DNA from: Geothrix limicola
GTDB lineage: Bacteria > Acidobacteriota > Holophagae > Holophagales > Holophagaceae
DNA length: 64,000 nt
Assembly (NCBI RefSeq): GCF_030268085.1
Contig: NZ_BSDE01000001.1
Location: 930,001 to 994,000, forward strand
Reading direction: 5' to 3'
The notes beneath the pieces were generated by a model, which had not been told where the DNA came from, ran no database searches, and saw only the letters and a program-made list of their open reading frames with translations. This document shows, piece after piece, positions 8,629-17,920 of this stretch. Position 1 is the stretch's first letter. Each line of letters begins with the position of its first letter. A program made the translations under genes and the position numbers.

Positions 8629-11600
8629 ATGCCTTCCATCGGACTCGATCTTGGTTCGGTCTACGTGAAAGCCGTCTGTCTCGACGCGGATGGGCAGGTG
8701 CTGTGTTCCCTCTACCGGCACCGCGATGCCGAGGATCTGACGGCCCTCCTGGCCTTCCTCGATGGAATCCCCGATTCGAAGGATGTCCGGTTCCGGTTGG
8801 GGCTTTCGAATGCCGAGGAGCCACGGCCCCTGAAGGGCCGGGCCGGCTGGACCAACGGGCTCATCGCCCTGGCGGCTGGCATCCGGCACCTGCATCCCGA
8901 GGCCCGCAGCATCCTCGAAGTGGGCGGGCAGACGGCCAAGTTCCTGGTGTTGGGCGCGGATGGACGCCTGCTGGATTTCGCCACCAACGAGGCCTGCGCG
9001 GCGGGCACGGGATCCTTCCTCGAACAGCAGGCCCGGCGCCTGGGCCTCTCCGTTCCCGAACTGTCGCGCATGGCCCTGGAGGCGCCGCGCGCGGCCACCA
9101 TCGCGGGACGCTGCTCGGTGTTCGCCAACTCCGACATGATCCACCTGCAGCAGAAGGGAACCCCCCTGCCCGAGATTGCCTACGGCCTTTGCACGGCCAT
9201 CGCCCGCAACTTCATGACCACCCTGCTGAAGGCCCGGGGCCTGGTGCCCCCGGTCCTTCTCGCGGGGGGATGTGCCCACAACGCAGGCATCGGGAGGGCC
9301 TTCAGCGAGGTGCTGGGCCTGGAGCCGGCCACGCCCCTGCAGATCTCCTCCCACCCGGGTCTGGAAGGCGCCATCGGCGCTGCGCGGTGGGCACAGACGA
9401 CGACGCTTCCGGATCTCTCCCTGGATCAGATCGGGGACCTAATCCGCGAGATGCTCGCGGAATCCCGCCCGAACCGGACCACCCTCGCCCCCCTGAGGCC
9501 GCCCACGAGGGGGCCCGCGCCCGAAGAGCCCACCGGCGGATCCACGCTTCCTGCGGAAGGCTACCTGGGCCTGGACGTGGGTTCGGTGAGCACGGATCTC
9601 GTAATTCTGGATGGGGACGGAAACCTCCTGGCCTCGGTCTACCTGCCCACCTGCGGCCGCCCTGTGGACGTGCTTCGGGAGGGCTTGGCGGCGCTCGGAG
9701 CGCGCTTCGCGGGTGCCTTCCGGGTGCTGGGCTGCGGCGCCACCGGAAGCGGACGGCACCTGGCGGCGAAACTGGCGGGGGCCGATGTGGCGAAGAACGA
9801 GATCACTTGCCAGATGCTGGGGGCCCAGCGGTACGCGCAGGACGTCGACACCATCCTGGAGATCGGCGGTCAGGATTCGAAGTTCATCCGACTCCGGAAC
9901 GGCGCCCTCGCGGATTTCGCCATGAACAAGGTCTGCGCGGCCGGCACGGGATCCTTCCTCGAGGAGCAGTCCCTCGCGCTGGGTGTGGAGATCAAGGACG
10001 ACTTCGCGGCACGGGCCTTCGCTGCGGGACCGCCGCCGGACCTGGGTTCCCGCTGCACGGTCTTCATGGAAACCGAGGTGGTGGGCGCGCGCGCCGGCGG
10101 CGTTTCCGTAGGCGAGATCTGCGCGGGGCTGGCCCACGCCATCGTGCGGAACTACCTCGACAAGGTCGTGGGAAACCGGTCCATCGGAGAGCGGGTCATG
10201 TTCCAGGGCGGCGTGGCCTCCAATGGCGCGGTGGTGGCCGCCTTCGAAGAGGCCCTGCAGCGGCCTGTCCAGGTGCATCCCTTCAACCGCATTTCGGGTG
10301 CCATCGGCGCGGCGCTGGCCGCGAGAACCGCCATGGCCCCTGGCGATCGGCCGTCCCGCTTCAAGGGTTTCCAGCAGGCCCAGGCCCCGCGCCTGCGCTC
10401 TTTCAGTTGCCACCACTGCTCCAACCGCTGCGACGTGAACGTGATCGAAAGCGGCGGCGAGCGGGCCTTCTTCGGAGACACCTGCGAGCGCTACACCAGC
10501 GGTGCCACCTCGAACGCCTGCCGGGTGCCGAACCTGAGCGAGGAATACCTGTCCGAGTGTGAGGCCCTGTTCGCGAGCCGGGTCGGCCAGGACCGCCTCA
10601 TCGGCATCCCACGGGCCTCCAGCCTCATGGGGGCCCTGCCCTTCTGGGCCCTCTTCTGGAAGCAGCTGGGTTTCGCGCCCGTGCTGTCGGCCTCTTCCTC
10701 CCAGGACACACTGTCGATGGGCCTGAACCATCTCGCCGTGGGGGTGTGCCTGCCCATCAAGCTGACGGCCGGCCATGTCCACGCCCTGCTGGGGCGTGGG
10801 ATTGAGCCCGTCTTCCTCCCTTCGATGGTGCTGCTCCAGGGCGAAGATCCCTCCCAGGCCTACGCCTGCCCCTACACCATGGCGGCGCCCTACATGCTGG
10901 GGCTTCAAGGCGAGGCCAAGGGGCTGACTCCGGCTATCCATTTCACGGATGAGGCCGCCTTCTCGGCGGGATTCGAACCCTTCCTCGACCGGCTCCAGGT
11001 CTCGAAGGAGGAGGTGGCCCAGGCCTATCGCGCGGCGATCTGGGGCCAGAACGCCCTGGACGACCTCTTCCGCCGCCGCGTCCAGGCCCTCATCCAGGAA
11101 GGTGGCTATCGGCACGTTTTCGGCATCCTGGGCCGACCCTACGCCCTGTTCGACACCTACCTGAACCTGGGACTGTTCGAGCGCCTCCGCCGCATGGACG
11201 TGCTGGCGGTGCCGCTGCCCTTCCTGCCCCTGGAGTCGGTGGCCCCGGAATCGTCGCTGCCCTGGCGCCATCCCACGGACATCCTGCGCACCGCGGCGGC
11301 CCTGGCGAAGGAAGACGCCATCGAGCCCGTCATCCTTTCCAGCTTCGCCTGCGGCCCCGATGCCTTCGCGCTGGGACCCATCACCGCGGCCCTGCGGAAC
11401 CGGCCGCACCTGGTGCTCGAGCTGGACGAGCACCGGGGCGAAGCGGGGCTCATGACGCGGCTGGAGGCCTTCCTCGATCAGCTCGAGGGACATGGTAGGC
11501 GGACGGCCCTCGCGCCGGCAAACCCGCTGCCCTCCACGGCCCTGCTGCCCGCCGCGCCCGCGCACGTGCGCATCCCCTACTTCGCCGATGGCGCCTACGC

Positions 11601-12744
11601 CTTCAGTGGCCTATTCAAGTTGATGGGGCACGAGGCCCGCGTGCTGCCCCCCGCGAACGGCGCCGTGCGCGCCCTGGGTGAGAAGCATTCCCTGGGGAAG
11701 GAGTGCCATGCTTACACGATGATCGCGGGGGATCTGCTCCAGCTGGCCGCCGAAGCTCCCCGGACGAAGACCACCTTCTACTTCCCGGGAACCGCGCTGC
11801 CCTGCCTGCTCCACGAATACGGCGCCGCCATGCAGGCCCTGCTCGGAGAACTGGGCGTGGAAGACATCCGGGTCAGTTCCCCCGATGGCGAGCACCTGGT
11901 CGCGGGGGCGGGCCTGGCGGCCATCGAACGCTTCTACGTGGGCCTGCTGGCCATCGAGATCCTCGGCAAGGCCGTCTGCCAGGTGCGCCCCTACGAACAG
12001 GTGCCCGGAAGCACGGACCAGGTGCATCAGCAGAACCTCGAACGCATGGAGGCCGCCATCGCCGGAGGTGACCTCCTGGAAGCCCTGAAGCGCTCCCTGG
12101 ACCTGCTGGCCCTGGTGCCCCGGACCCAGGAAGGCCCCCGCCCCCTGGTCGGCGTCGCCGGGGACATCTACACGCGGGTGAACCCGGTTGCCAATCAGCG
12201 CCTAGCCCATTGGCTGGAGGCCCAGGGCCTGCAGGTCTGGCCCTCGCCCTTCCAGATCGACCTGCTGGATTTCGGGATCTCGCGTCGCCTGCACCAGAGC
12301 CTTTCCGCCCTGGATCTGCCGGGGATCGTCGTCCATGGCCCCGTGGCGCTCCGGCGGGCCCTGCACCAGTGGCGCGTGAAGCAGGTGGCCGGCCCCAGGG
12401 TTCCAAGGTTCGGCGAGCCCGATTACGAGGACATCAAGCGGCTGGCCACCCCCTACATGCCCAATGAGGCACACGAGCTGCTCTTCCTCAACATCGCCAA
12501 GATCGTTGATTTCGCCGAAGGCGGCGTCGACGGCATCATCAACGCCATCTGCTTCGGGTGCATGGTGGGCAACGCCTCATCCGCCGTGATCGAGCGGATC
12601 CGCAGGAACTACGACGACCTCCCCATCCTCACGGCGGTCTATGCGGGTGGGGAGGATCCTTCGAGGCGCATGGCGCTCGAGGCCTTCGTCAGCCAGGTGA
12701 AGGCCAGGCACCGCAGGGTGGAGCTTGCAGCCATTCCTACATGA
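8629..12744 (+). CDS. Fused 2-hydroxyacyl-CoA dehydratase activase (BadF-type ATPase x2, DUF2229, HgdB-like)
   Basis: 1371-residue cytoplasmic protein. Two actin-fold BadF/HgdC-type ATPase domains lie in tandem, beginning IGLDLGSVYVKAV (residue 4) and LGLDVGSVSTDLVILD (about 313). Each carries the two cysteines that in HgdC hold a [4Fe-4S] cluster at the dimer interface: C123 and C162 in the first, C436 and C476 in the second, with the spacing expected from the family. A Cys-rich segment, SCHHCSNRCDV, follows (about 597), then DUF2229 and a C-terminal dehydratase-subunit-like part ending CFGCMVGNASSAV. The family couples ATP hydrolysis to low-potential electron transfer; the substrate of this fused class is not established. 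No separate dehydratase genes adjoin it. Its stop overlaps the convergent YbaK gene by 8 bases. Confidence 0.88.
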   Translation: MPSIGLDLGSVYVKAVCLDADGQVLCSLYRHRDAEDLTALLAFLDGIPDSKDVRFRLGLSNAEEPRPLKGRAGWTNGLIALAAGIRHLHPEARSILEVGGQTAKFLVLGADGRLLDFATNEACAAGTGSFLEQQARRLGLSVPELSRMALEAPRAATIAGRCSVFANSDMIHLQQKGTPLPEIAYGLCTAIARNFMTTLLKARGLVPPVLLAGGCAHNAGIGRAFSEVLGLEPATPLQISSHPGLEGAIGAARWAQTTTLPDLSLDQIGDLIREMLAESRPNRTTLAPLRPPTRGPAPEEPTGGSTLPAEGYLGLDVGSVSTDLVILDGDGNLLASVYLPTCGRPVDVLREGLAALGARFAGAFRVLGCGATGSGRHLAAKLAGADVAKNEITCQMLGAQRYAQDVDTILEIGGQDSKFIRLRNGALADFAMNKVCAAGTGSFLEEQSLALGVEIKDDFAARAFAAGPPPDLGSRCTVFMETEVVGARAGGVSVGEICAGLAHAIVRNYLDKVVGNRSIGERVMFQGGVASNGAVVAAFEEALQRPVQVHPFNRISGAIGAALAARTAMAPGDRPSRFKGFQQAQAPRLRSFSCHHCSNRCDVNVIESGGERAFFGDTCERYTSGATSNACRVPNLSEEYLSECEALFASRVGQDRLIGIPRASSLMGALPFWALFWKQLGFAPVLSASSSQDTLSMGLNHLAVGVCLPIKLTAGHVHALLGRGIEPVFLPSMVLLQGEDPSQAYACPYTMAAPYMLGLQGEAKGLTPAIHFTDEAAFSAGFEPFLDRLQVSKEEVAQAYRAAIWGQNALDDLFRRRVQALIQEGGYRHVFGILGRPYALFDTYLNLGLFERLRRMDVLAVPLPFLPLESVAPESSLPWRHPTDILRTAAALAKEDAIEPVILSSFACGPDAFALGPITAALRNRPHLVLELDEHRGEAGLMTRLEAFLDQLEGHGRRTALAPANPLPSTALLPAAPAHVRIPYFADGAYAFSGLFKLMGHEARVLPPANGAVRALGEKHSLGKECHAYTMIAGDLLQLAAEAPRTKTTFYFPGTALPCLLHEYGAAMQALLGELGVEDIRVSSPDGEHLVAGAGLAAIERFYVGLLAIEILGKAVCQVRPYEQVPGSTDQVHQQNLERMEAAIAGGDLLEALKRSLDLLALVPRTQEGPRPLVGVAGDIYTRVNPVANQRLAHWLEAQGLQVWPSPFQIDLLDFGISRRLHQSLSALDLPGIVVHGPVALRRALHQWRVKQVAGPRVPRFGEPDYEDIKRLATPYMPNEAHELLFLNIAKIVDFAEGGVDGIINAICFGCMVGNASSAVIERIRRNYDDLPILTAVYAGGEDPSRRMALEAFVSQVKARHRRVELAAIPT

Positions 12745-13192
12745 CCGCGGTACGGGGGTGCACCAACCGGTCGAAATCCTTGTAGGCCATTCGCACGACT
12801 TCGGCGTGGGTGCCGGCATTGAAGACGATCTCCTCGTCCTCGGCCAGCGCCGGATCCACCAGGACCTCCATGTTGAAGAGGTTGCCGAAGGGCGGCATGG
12901 CGCCCACTTCGCAGTCGGGGAAGTCGAACCGGAATTCCCCTTCGTGGGCGATTTCCACGTGTTGAGCGCCGACGGACTTCTCCAGCCGCGAGACGCTGAC
13001 GTGCTTGGTGGCCGGCAGGACGGCCATGGCGAGGCGGCCATCCAGATCCACGATCACGGTCTTGGCCATGTCCTGGCCCCGGACGTGGGCGGTCTCGGCC
13101 ACCTCCATGGCGGTGTAGGCCTGGCGATGGGGGATGGTGATGTACTTCACCCCGTTCGCGTCCAGGAACTCTTTCAAGCGAGGGGCAAGCAT
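12737..13192 (-). CDS. YbaK/EbsC-family aminoacyl-tRNA deacylase-like protein
   Basis: 151-residue single-domain protein of the YbaK/ProX superfamily (PHRQAYTAMEVAET, GQDMAKTVIVDLDGRLAMAVLP, then AMPPFGNLFNMEVLVD). Relatives hydrolyse mischarged aminoacyl-tRNA in trans. The conserved Lys in MAKTVI is present. The ATG at 13192 is set by AAGGAGGT (13196-13203), close to a perfect ribosome-binding site; the open frame runs further upstream only because the strand lacks stops. Which tRNA or amino acid it edits cannot be read. Confidence 0.85.
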   Translation of the reverse strand: MLAPRLKEFLDANGVKYITIPHRQAYTAMEVAETAHVRGQDMAKTVIVDLDGRLAMAVLPATKHVSVSRLEKSVGAQHVEIAHEGEFRFDFPDCEVGAMPPFGNLFNMEVLVDPALAEDEEIVFNAGTHAEVVRMAYKDFDRLVHPRTAVM

Positions 13193-13238
13193 GGGACCTC
13201 CTTTTTGAAACAGGCAAGGACAATATCGGTCCCGAACG

Positions 13239-13268
13239 GGGCCTGAGCCATCGGGAATGGCTCGGCCC
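13239..13268 (-). terminator. Hairpin downstream of the chemoreceptor gene
   Basis: GGGCC and GAGCCAT pair with ATGGCTC and GGCCC across a 5-base loop, with one bulged base, 16 bases beyond the chemoreceptor stop on the minus strand. The stem is strong but has no U run, so it may be a weak or Rho-assisted terminator, or simply protect the mRNA end. Confidence 0.45.
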
Positions 13269-13284
13269 AGTCTTTTGCCGGAGG

Positions 13285-15162
13285 TCAGATCTTGTAGCTG
13301 GACACCGCGTGGGCGAGGTTCTCGGATACGTTGGCGAGCTCGGTGGCAGTTTTGGCCATTTCGGCCACCGAAGCGGCCAGTTCGATGCTCGCGGCCGAAC
13401 TCCGCTCGGTGTCGAGGTTGGTCGCCTGCACGTGTCGCTCCACTTCGACGCGCATGCCGATCTGTTCGACCACGGCGCCGTGCAGCCGCTCCACCTCGAC
13501 GGCGAGGGCATTGATGTGCTCCCGGATCTTCGTGAGCGCATCCACGCTGCCCGTGACGGTTTCCTCGCCCCGGCTGACGGCCGCGTCCACCTCTTCGATG
13601 AAGCGCTTGATGTCCAGGGTGGACTGGGCGCTCTGCTCGGCGAGCTTGCGGACTTCCTCGGCCACCACGGCGAACCCCTTGCCCTGGGCGCCGGCCTTGG
13701 CCGCCTCGATGGCCGCGTTCAAAGACAGCAGGTTGGTCTGGCGGGCGATGCCCTGGATGACCCCCACCGCCGCGCCCATGCGCACGGTGGCCTCGCGGAT
13801 GGCCGTCATGGCGCCGGCCGTAGCCTCCCCGGACTGGGAGCCGGTCTGCGCCGCGTGCACCGCAAGCCCCGTGCGGCTGCGGGAGGCCTCGATCCATTCC
13901 TGCATCCGGGCGATGAGGCTGGACAGGTTGTCCATGGCCTCGGCGATGCTGGACATGCCGTTGCGCTGGCGTTCCGAGACCATGGCGATCTCGCCGCTGG
14001 TGGTCCGCATCTCCTCCGCGGTGGCGCTCATTTCCGTGGACCCGCTGGCCACGCGGTCCGATTCCAGCGAAAGCCCCCGGAAGATCTCCCGGAAGCGCGC
14101 GGAGCTGGCGTTGAAGGCCTGGCCCAGTTCACCCATCTCGTCGTCGCCGAGGTTCTGGAGCTGCAGCGTCAGGTCGTTGCGTCGGATGCCGTCGAGCAGG
14201 CTCTGCAGCGGGTGGATGAGCACGCGGCGCAGCATGAGGATGGCCCCGTAGAGCAGCGAGCCGCCGAGCACCACGGCGATCAGGATCGCCAGGAGCAGGG
14301 AGCGGTTCAGCTCGGAGAACAGTTCGGACCGGCTCGCCTCGACCACCAGGTAGTAGTTGATGCCGGGCACGCGCTGGGTAGAGACGATCCAGGCATCCCC
14401 CTCGCTTTCGGTGTTGAAGAGATACTGATCCGAGGCCTGGACGGAAGGCCACGCCTCCTGGAATCCGGGCGTCTTCAGGACCGAGGCCTTGTTGATCAGG
14501 GTCTTGTCCTCGTGGACGCGGATGATGCCCTTGGCGTCGCAAAGGAAGGTTCGCCCGAGCTTCCCGATGCGCTGCCCCACGACCCGCTGGACGAGGTCGC
14601 CCAGGCTCAACTGCGTGGACACCACGCCCAGGAAGGCGCCCTTGTCATCGATGCGGCGGTTGATGAAGGCCACCTCGTGGAACTCGGGATGATCGGTGTA
14701 GACGTTGACCTCGAAGGGCAGGTTGGATTGGCCGTAGGCCTCGAACCAAGTGTCGGCGGGCCCGAGCTTGCGGGGCTTGTAGACGCCGTTCTCCACCGCG
14801 TAGTAGTTGCCCGAGCGCTTGGAGACGAGGCTGGCGCCCGAGGTGTGGAATTTCTTGCTGATGCCGTTCAGGATTTCGATGATCTTGGGCAGATCCTTTT
14901 CCGATTCGCCGCCATTCAACCAGGCCTTCAGGAAGGGATCCGAGGCGGGCAGTTCCAGCTGGGAGGCCGGCTGCAGCAGCCCCCGCTCGATCTCGGCATA
15001 GATGGCGTTGGAGGACTTGGGGATCTCGATCTTCATGAGCCGGTCCGACAGGTTCCCCCGGATGATCAGGGCCGTGACCGCCATGAGGACGACGATCGTG
15101 ACGGCGAAGATCACCCCGAACCAAAGCGCGATTCTGGTCAGGATGCTGGCTCTGCGGCTCAT
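13285..15162 (-). CDS. Methyl-accepting chemotaxis protein with periplasmic Cache domain
   Basis: About 625 residues. Membrane helix 1 (about 10-32) is followed by a large periplasmic Cache-type sensor domain, membrane helix 2 (about 287-306), HAMP, and the cytoplasmic signalling domain with the conserved hairpin tip IARQTNLLSLNAAIEAAKAG and GKGFAVVAEEVRKLAEQSA (about 472-507). It signals to CheA/CheW. The start at 15162 (MSRRASILTRIALW) places helix 1 at the usual distance; ATGs at 15234 and 15354 would add tails with no ribosome-binding site. The ligand is unknown. It follows the propeller sensor gene on the same strand after 122 bases. Confidence 0.88.
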   Translation of the reverse strand: MSRRASILTRIALWFGVIFAVTIVVLMAVTALIIRGNLSDRLMKIEIPKSSNAIYAEIERGLLQPASQLELPASDPFLKAWLNGGESEKDLPKIIEILNGISKKFHTSGASLVSKRSGNYYAVENGVYKPRKLGPADTWFEAYGQSNLPFEVNVYTDHPEFHEVAFINRRIDDKGAFLGVVSTQLSLGDLVQRVVGQRIGKLGRTFLCDAKGIIRVHEDKTLINKASVLKTPGFQEAWPSVQASDQYLFNTESEGDAWIVSTQRVPGINYYLVVEASRSELFSELNRSLLLAILIAVVLGGSLLYGAILMLRRVLIHPLQSLLDGIRRNDLTLQLQNLGDDEMGELGQAFNASSARFREIFRGLSLESDRVASGSTEMSATAEEMRTTSGEIAMVSERQRNGMSSIAEAMDNLSSLIARMQEWIEASRSRTGLAVHAAQTGSQSGEATAGAMTAIREATVRMGAAVGVIQGIARQTNLLSLNAAIEAAKAGAQGKGFAVVAEEVRKLAEQSAQSTLDIKRFIEEVDAAVSRGEETVTGSVDALTKIREHINALAVEVERLHGAVVEQIGMRVEVERHVQATNLDTERSSAASIELAASVAEMAKTATELANVSENLAHAVSSYKI

Positions 15163-15284
15163 GGGATCCCCGGGAGAGGCACCCGCTCTGGGGTCGGGAC
15201 GGCGCGTGTGCGAAGAGGAGGTGTACCCGTTCATCGACGCACCATGGCGCAGGATAAATTCCGTCCTTCGAGAAGGTTCGCCCC

Positions 15285-17846
15285 TTAGGGTTTCGAATCC
15301 GCGGCCTTGTTTGCCTGGCGCGCGGCGCGGCCCGGATAGAGCGTGCCGATGCAATCCGGACAGATGCCATGGGAAAAGCCGACTTCCGAATGCTCGCTGA
15401 TGTAGTGCTCCAGCTGGTTCCAGTAGCCCTTGTCATCCCGGATTTTCTTGCACGAGGCGCAGATGGGCAGCAGGCCCGACAACTGCTTCACGCGGCCCAG
15501 CGCATCGGTGAGTTCGGCGTTGCGCCCGGACAGTTCCTCCGTGCGCTCGGCGACCAGATGCTCCAGGGCCGCCTTGCTTTCGGCCAGGCTGGCCACCCTC
15601 AGGCGGATGATGAGGAGGACCAGGCCCAAGGCGCCGAGTCCCCAGAGAGTAAGGGCCCACCAGGTGCGCCACCAGGGGGGCAGAACCTTGAAGTTGAGGC
15701 CGACCACATGGCCGAACTCCCCGCCGGGCAGGGCCGCGCGCGCCTCGAATCGGTAGGTGCCGCCGGGAAGGGCCGGATACCGCGTGAGCGGGGCATCCAG
15801 ATCCCGCCAGCCCTCTTCCAGACCCGCGAGGCGCACCTGGATCCTCATCTGCCCTTCGTTGCGGTAGCTCGGCACCGCCACCCGGAAGGCGAGACTGGAT
15901 TCCCGCGGCCCCACGGGCGCGAAGGTTTCGAGAGGTGCCTCCAGCCGCTGGTCCCCCTTCATGACGTGCAGGATGTAGGGCATGGGGGCGCTGGCGTGGG
16001 TTTCATTCGAGCGAGGCTCGTAGCGCACGAGTCCCGCGGAAGTCCCGACCCAGATGTGCTGTTTCTCGATGAGCAGGGCCAGCAGATCGCAGTCCTCGCT
16101 GACCATCCCATCCTGGCGTCCCACGTGGAGGTTCGTGTCGATGCAGTCGAAACCCTGGTCCGTGGTGGCCCAGGTGCGGCCCTGGGAGTCGACGTCCACC
16201 GCGTAGATTACGTTGGAACGCAGCCCCTGCCCCGCGCTGCGATGATCCAGCACCTTCACCTGGGATCCCTCCAGGCGGATCCGATGGAGCCCGAGGGGCT
16301 CGCGGGAGTGGATCCAGGCGCTGCCATCCGGCAGGAAGGCCAGGCCGTGCAGACCGAAGGCGGGCAGCCCTTCCTTTTCCGTGTACAGGCGCCAGGTGCC
16401 CGACGTGTCGCGCACGTGAAGTCCCGCCGAGGTGGCGGCCCACATGCGCCCCGAACCGTCCTGCCGGATCTGGAATGCGCAGAGGTATCCAGGCTGCTTT
16501 GGAGAGGTTCCCACTTCCTGCACGAGACGGCGCTGACCGGCATCCCAGCGGAGGATGCCCTGGCTGGCGTGGCCGATCCGGATCTGCCCTGCCTGATCGG
16601 CCATGACGGTGTTCAGGCCGACACCCCTTTCACCCAGGGGGGCGACTCGGGCCCGCTCGCTGCCCGGTTCGAGCCACAGGGCGGGGCCGAGGGTGCCCAC
16701 CATCCACAGCACGCCGGACCGGTCGAGGGCCAGGCTCTTGACGCGATGCCCTTCGGTCCCCGGGATGCGCTTGGGGCCCGCAGGCCCCATCCGCATCACC
16801 CCGTCATCCGTGCCCACCAGGAGCTCCCCGTGGGCATCCCGCAGCATGGCCCAGACGATTTCGCCCGAAGGGCCGGTGGTCAGCGGGTGGTACCAGAGCC
16901 GTTCGTCGCCCAGCAGGCGGGCCAGCGTGGCACCCAGGATCCAGAACCCGCCTTCCCGGTCCCGGAAGACGTTCCGCACCCAGCGCATGGGCAGGCCCGC
17001 CGTGGCGTCCAGCAGGACGGCCTGACTTCCGTTGAGGTGCACGGCGCCCTTCCGGGTGGGAAGCCACAGGGTTCCATCCTGATCCCGCAGGAAAACGCCG
17101 TAAGGCGTGACGGCCGCATTCAGCAATCGGGAATGGTCCTTGAAAGCGGCGGCCCCGGGTTCCTTCATGACGAGGGTCCGCCCCGTGTAGACCCACAGGC
17201 GGCCCACCGCATCCTCCCCGATCAGCCCCGCGCCTTCCTTGGGAAGGCCCTGAGTCGCAGTCCAGGATTCGGTGCCGCCATCGGCGTGGAAGCTGAACAG
17301 GCCGCGGTCCGTCCCCACATGCATGGTGCCCGCGTCGCCGCGGCTGACGGTGAGCACCTCGCCTGGGAACGCGTAGGGATGAAGCCTGAATTCCCGGTCC
17401 CCTGTCTGCACGAAGAGACCCTTCCCCGTGGCCACCCAGACATGGCCGGAGGGGTCCATGGCCATGCCGCGGATTCCGGGGAAGGCGTTGAGTTCCTGGA
17501 AGGAGATGGCTTCAATGTGCCCCTGGCGGAGCCTGGCGAGCCCCTGGGCGGTGGAGATCCACAATCCGCCACCTGGGATGGCCAGCAGCTGGTCGACGGA
17601 TTCCGAAGGCAGCCCCTCGTTCCGCGTCCAACGGCTGCACTGCCCGCTTTCGTAGCGGAGCAGGCCGTTCTGCGTGCCCAGCCAGATGAACCCGTCTGAA
17701 TCCTGGGCCATGCACATGATGCCGCCGTTGGGCAGGCCCTGGTCCGGGCCCAGCACCACGAAAGGACGGTGCCAGTCTTCGCCAGCTCTGGCCGTCCCAA
17801 CCAGAAGGGCGGCCAAGGCCAGCACGACGATTCGCCAAGCCTTCAC
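15285..17846 (-). CDS. Two-component-regulator-propeller sensor ending in a four-Cys motif
   Basis: 853 residues. The signal peptide ends near residue 21. About a dozen propeller strands of the Reg_prop type follow (for example GFIWLGTQNGLLRYE, GGLWISTAQGLARLR, GHVWVATGKGLFVQ). Next are a Y_Y_Y domain before the membrane, one transmembrane helix (about 719-745) and a short coiled coil. The C-terminal segment has ICASCKKIRDDKGYWNQLE (about 799) and GICPDCIGTLYP (about 830), probably a metal-binding pair of CxxC motifs. The histidine kinase, GGDEF or HTH output usual for such sensors is missing. The GTG at 17846 is preceded by CAGGAGTC. How it signals is unknown; a separate partner must be assumed. 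Confidence 0.8.
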   Translation of the reverse strand: MKAWRIVVLALAALLVGTARAGEDWHRPFVVLGPDQGLPNGGIMCMAQDSDGFIWLGTQNGLLRYESGQCSRWTRNEGLPSESVDQLLAIPGGGLWISTAQGLARLRQGHIEAISFQELNAFPGIRGMAMDPSGHVWVATGKGLFVQTGDREFRLHPYAFPGEVLTVSRGDAGTMHVGTDRGLFSFHADGGTESWTATQGLPKEGAGLIGEDAVGRLWVYTGRTLVMKEPGAAAFKDHSRLLNAAVTPYGVFLRDQDGTLWLPTRKGAVHLNGSQAVLLDATAGLPMRWVRNVFRDREGGFWILGATLARLLGDERLWYHPLTTGPSGEIVWAMLRDAHGELLVGTDDGVMRMGPAGPKRIPGTEGHRVKSLALDRSGVLWMVGTLGPALWLEPGSERARVAPLGERGVGLNTVMADQAGQIRIGHASQGILRWDAGQRRLVQEVGTSPKQPGYLCAFQIRQDGSGRMWAATSAGLHVRDTSGTWRLYTEKEGLPAFGLHGLAFLPDGSAWIHSREPLGLHRIRLEGSQVKVLDHRSAGQGLRSNVIYAVDVDSQGRTWATTDQGFDCIDTNLHVGRQDGMVSEDCDLLALLIEKQHIWVGTSAGLVRYEPRSNETHASAPMPYILHVMKGDQRLEAPLETFAPVGPRESSLAFRVAVPSYRNEGQMRIQVRLAGLEEGWRDLDAPLTRYPALPGGTYRFEARAALPGGEFGHVVGLNFKVLPPWWRTWWALTLWGLGALGLVLLIIRLRVASLAESKAALEHLVAERTEELSGRNAELTDALGRVKQLSGLLPICASCKKIRDDKGYWNQLEHYISEHSEVGFSHGICPDCIGTLYPGRAARQANKAADSKP

Positions 17847-17920
17847 ATCGACTCCTGCAAGCCAGACTCATCGGCCAAAGCCCGCGGAAGCTGATTCCCA
17901 GGCGATTCCGGGGCCGCCTT

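Noticed and set aside
9439-11565. 708-residue open frame opposite the CoA-dehydratase activase
   Set aside because: Composition (Gln/His/Gly/Arg rich), no ribosome-binding site and no family match; it is the antisense shadow of a strongly supported high-GC gene.
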